From positions 1 through 21,785 of the forward strand of contig CAJUGE010000019.1 of NCBI GenBank assembly GCA_910586295.1: a stretch of 21,785 nt of DNA, read 5' to 3'. Both the position numbers and the translations under genes were made by a program. The notes beneath the pieces are model-generated. The model ran no database searches and had not been told where the DNA came from. It saw nothing but the letters and a program-made list of their open reading frames with translations. Below are positions 21,747 to 21,785 of the stretch, piece after piece; the stretch's first letter is position 1; every line of letters starts with the position of its first letter. This DNA is from an uncultured Bacilli bacterium. Lineage in GTDB: Bacteria > Bacillota_I > Bacilli_A > RF39 > UBA660.

Positions 21747-21776
21747 TATATATTTTTTATTATTTTAGTCTATCAA
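21747..21776 (-). promoter_or_regulatory. Likely promoter of the racemase gene
   Basis: TTGATA (21771-21776), 18-bp spacer, TATATA (21747-21752) on the minus strand. The surrounding sequence is very AT-rich, so the call is tentative. Confidence 0.45.
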
Positions 21777-21785
21777 AAAATGACA

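Overview
The window comes from a low-GC (by eye roughly 27-30 %), probably spore-forming Bacillota of the clostridial type, perhaps a gut lineage known mainly from metagenomes. Evidence: AT-rich codon use, strong AGGAGG/GGTGAT ribosome binding sites, sigma-A-like promoters with 16-18 bp spacers, a T-box leader on tyrS, the sporulation genes yqfC and yqfD, a sporulation-type histidine kinase behind a phased array of Spo0A boxes, and the era-yqzL-recO order known from Bacillus. TGA is a stop (era, cdd and the VanZ-like gene end on it), so the genetic code is the standard bacterial one.

Layout. 1-2168 is accessory and decaying: repeats like an IS21-type terminus (1-137), a hypothetical gene with a near-perfect promoter, and an AAA ATPase/DUF4143 gene broken by stops, frameshifts and a deletion. 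2169-4174 holds a one-helix membrane protein and two tandem protein-kinase-fold paralogues with a previously unmarked 30-codon gene between them. 4231-6319 is a secE-nusG operon that continues into two tandem paralogues of unknown function. 6393-7128 is rpsU-yqeY. 7130-9470 is an island: a 0.3 kb dispersed repeat with a candidate structured RNA, a small gene bracketed by 23-bp direct repeats, a frameshifted gene and an XRE regulator. 9472-14026 is the housekeeping/sporulation cluster yqfC-yqfD-vanZ-like-ybeY-cdd-era-yqzL-recO, all on the minus strand. 14150-16239 (plus strand) holds an orphan phage-type nuclease/toxin domain protein and the kinase. 16236-18641 holds a small Pro/Tyr/Gly-rich protein, a metallophosphoesterase-fold protein that has lost its metal ligands, a CPBP membrane protease and an unknown protein. 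18669-20111 is tyrS with its T-box and promoter. 20100-20205 carries a candidate plus-strand small RNA with its own promoter and terminator. 20204-21785 holds a phage-domain fragment, the second copy of the dispersed repeat/RNA, and an Asp/Glu racemase with a structured leader.

The most interesting signals are: (i) the duplicated structured RNA (about 7512-7640 and 20724-20856, minus strand), with a compensatory base-pair change and a conserved terminator hairpin, each copy downstream of a cargo-like gene and next to an att-like tandem motif; (ii) the small RNA at 20135-20205; (iii) the three Spo0A boxes at exact 10-bp spacing; (iv) the pseudo-metallophosphoesterase; and (v) the kinase-like paralogue locus. 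Functions are inferred from residue patterns alone; no database search was possible.
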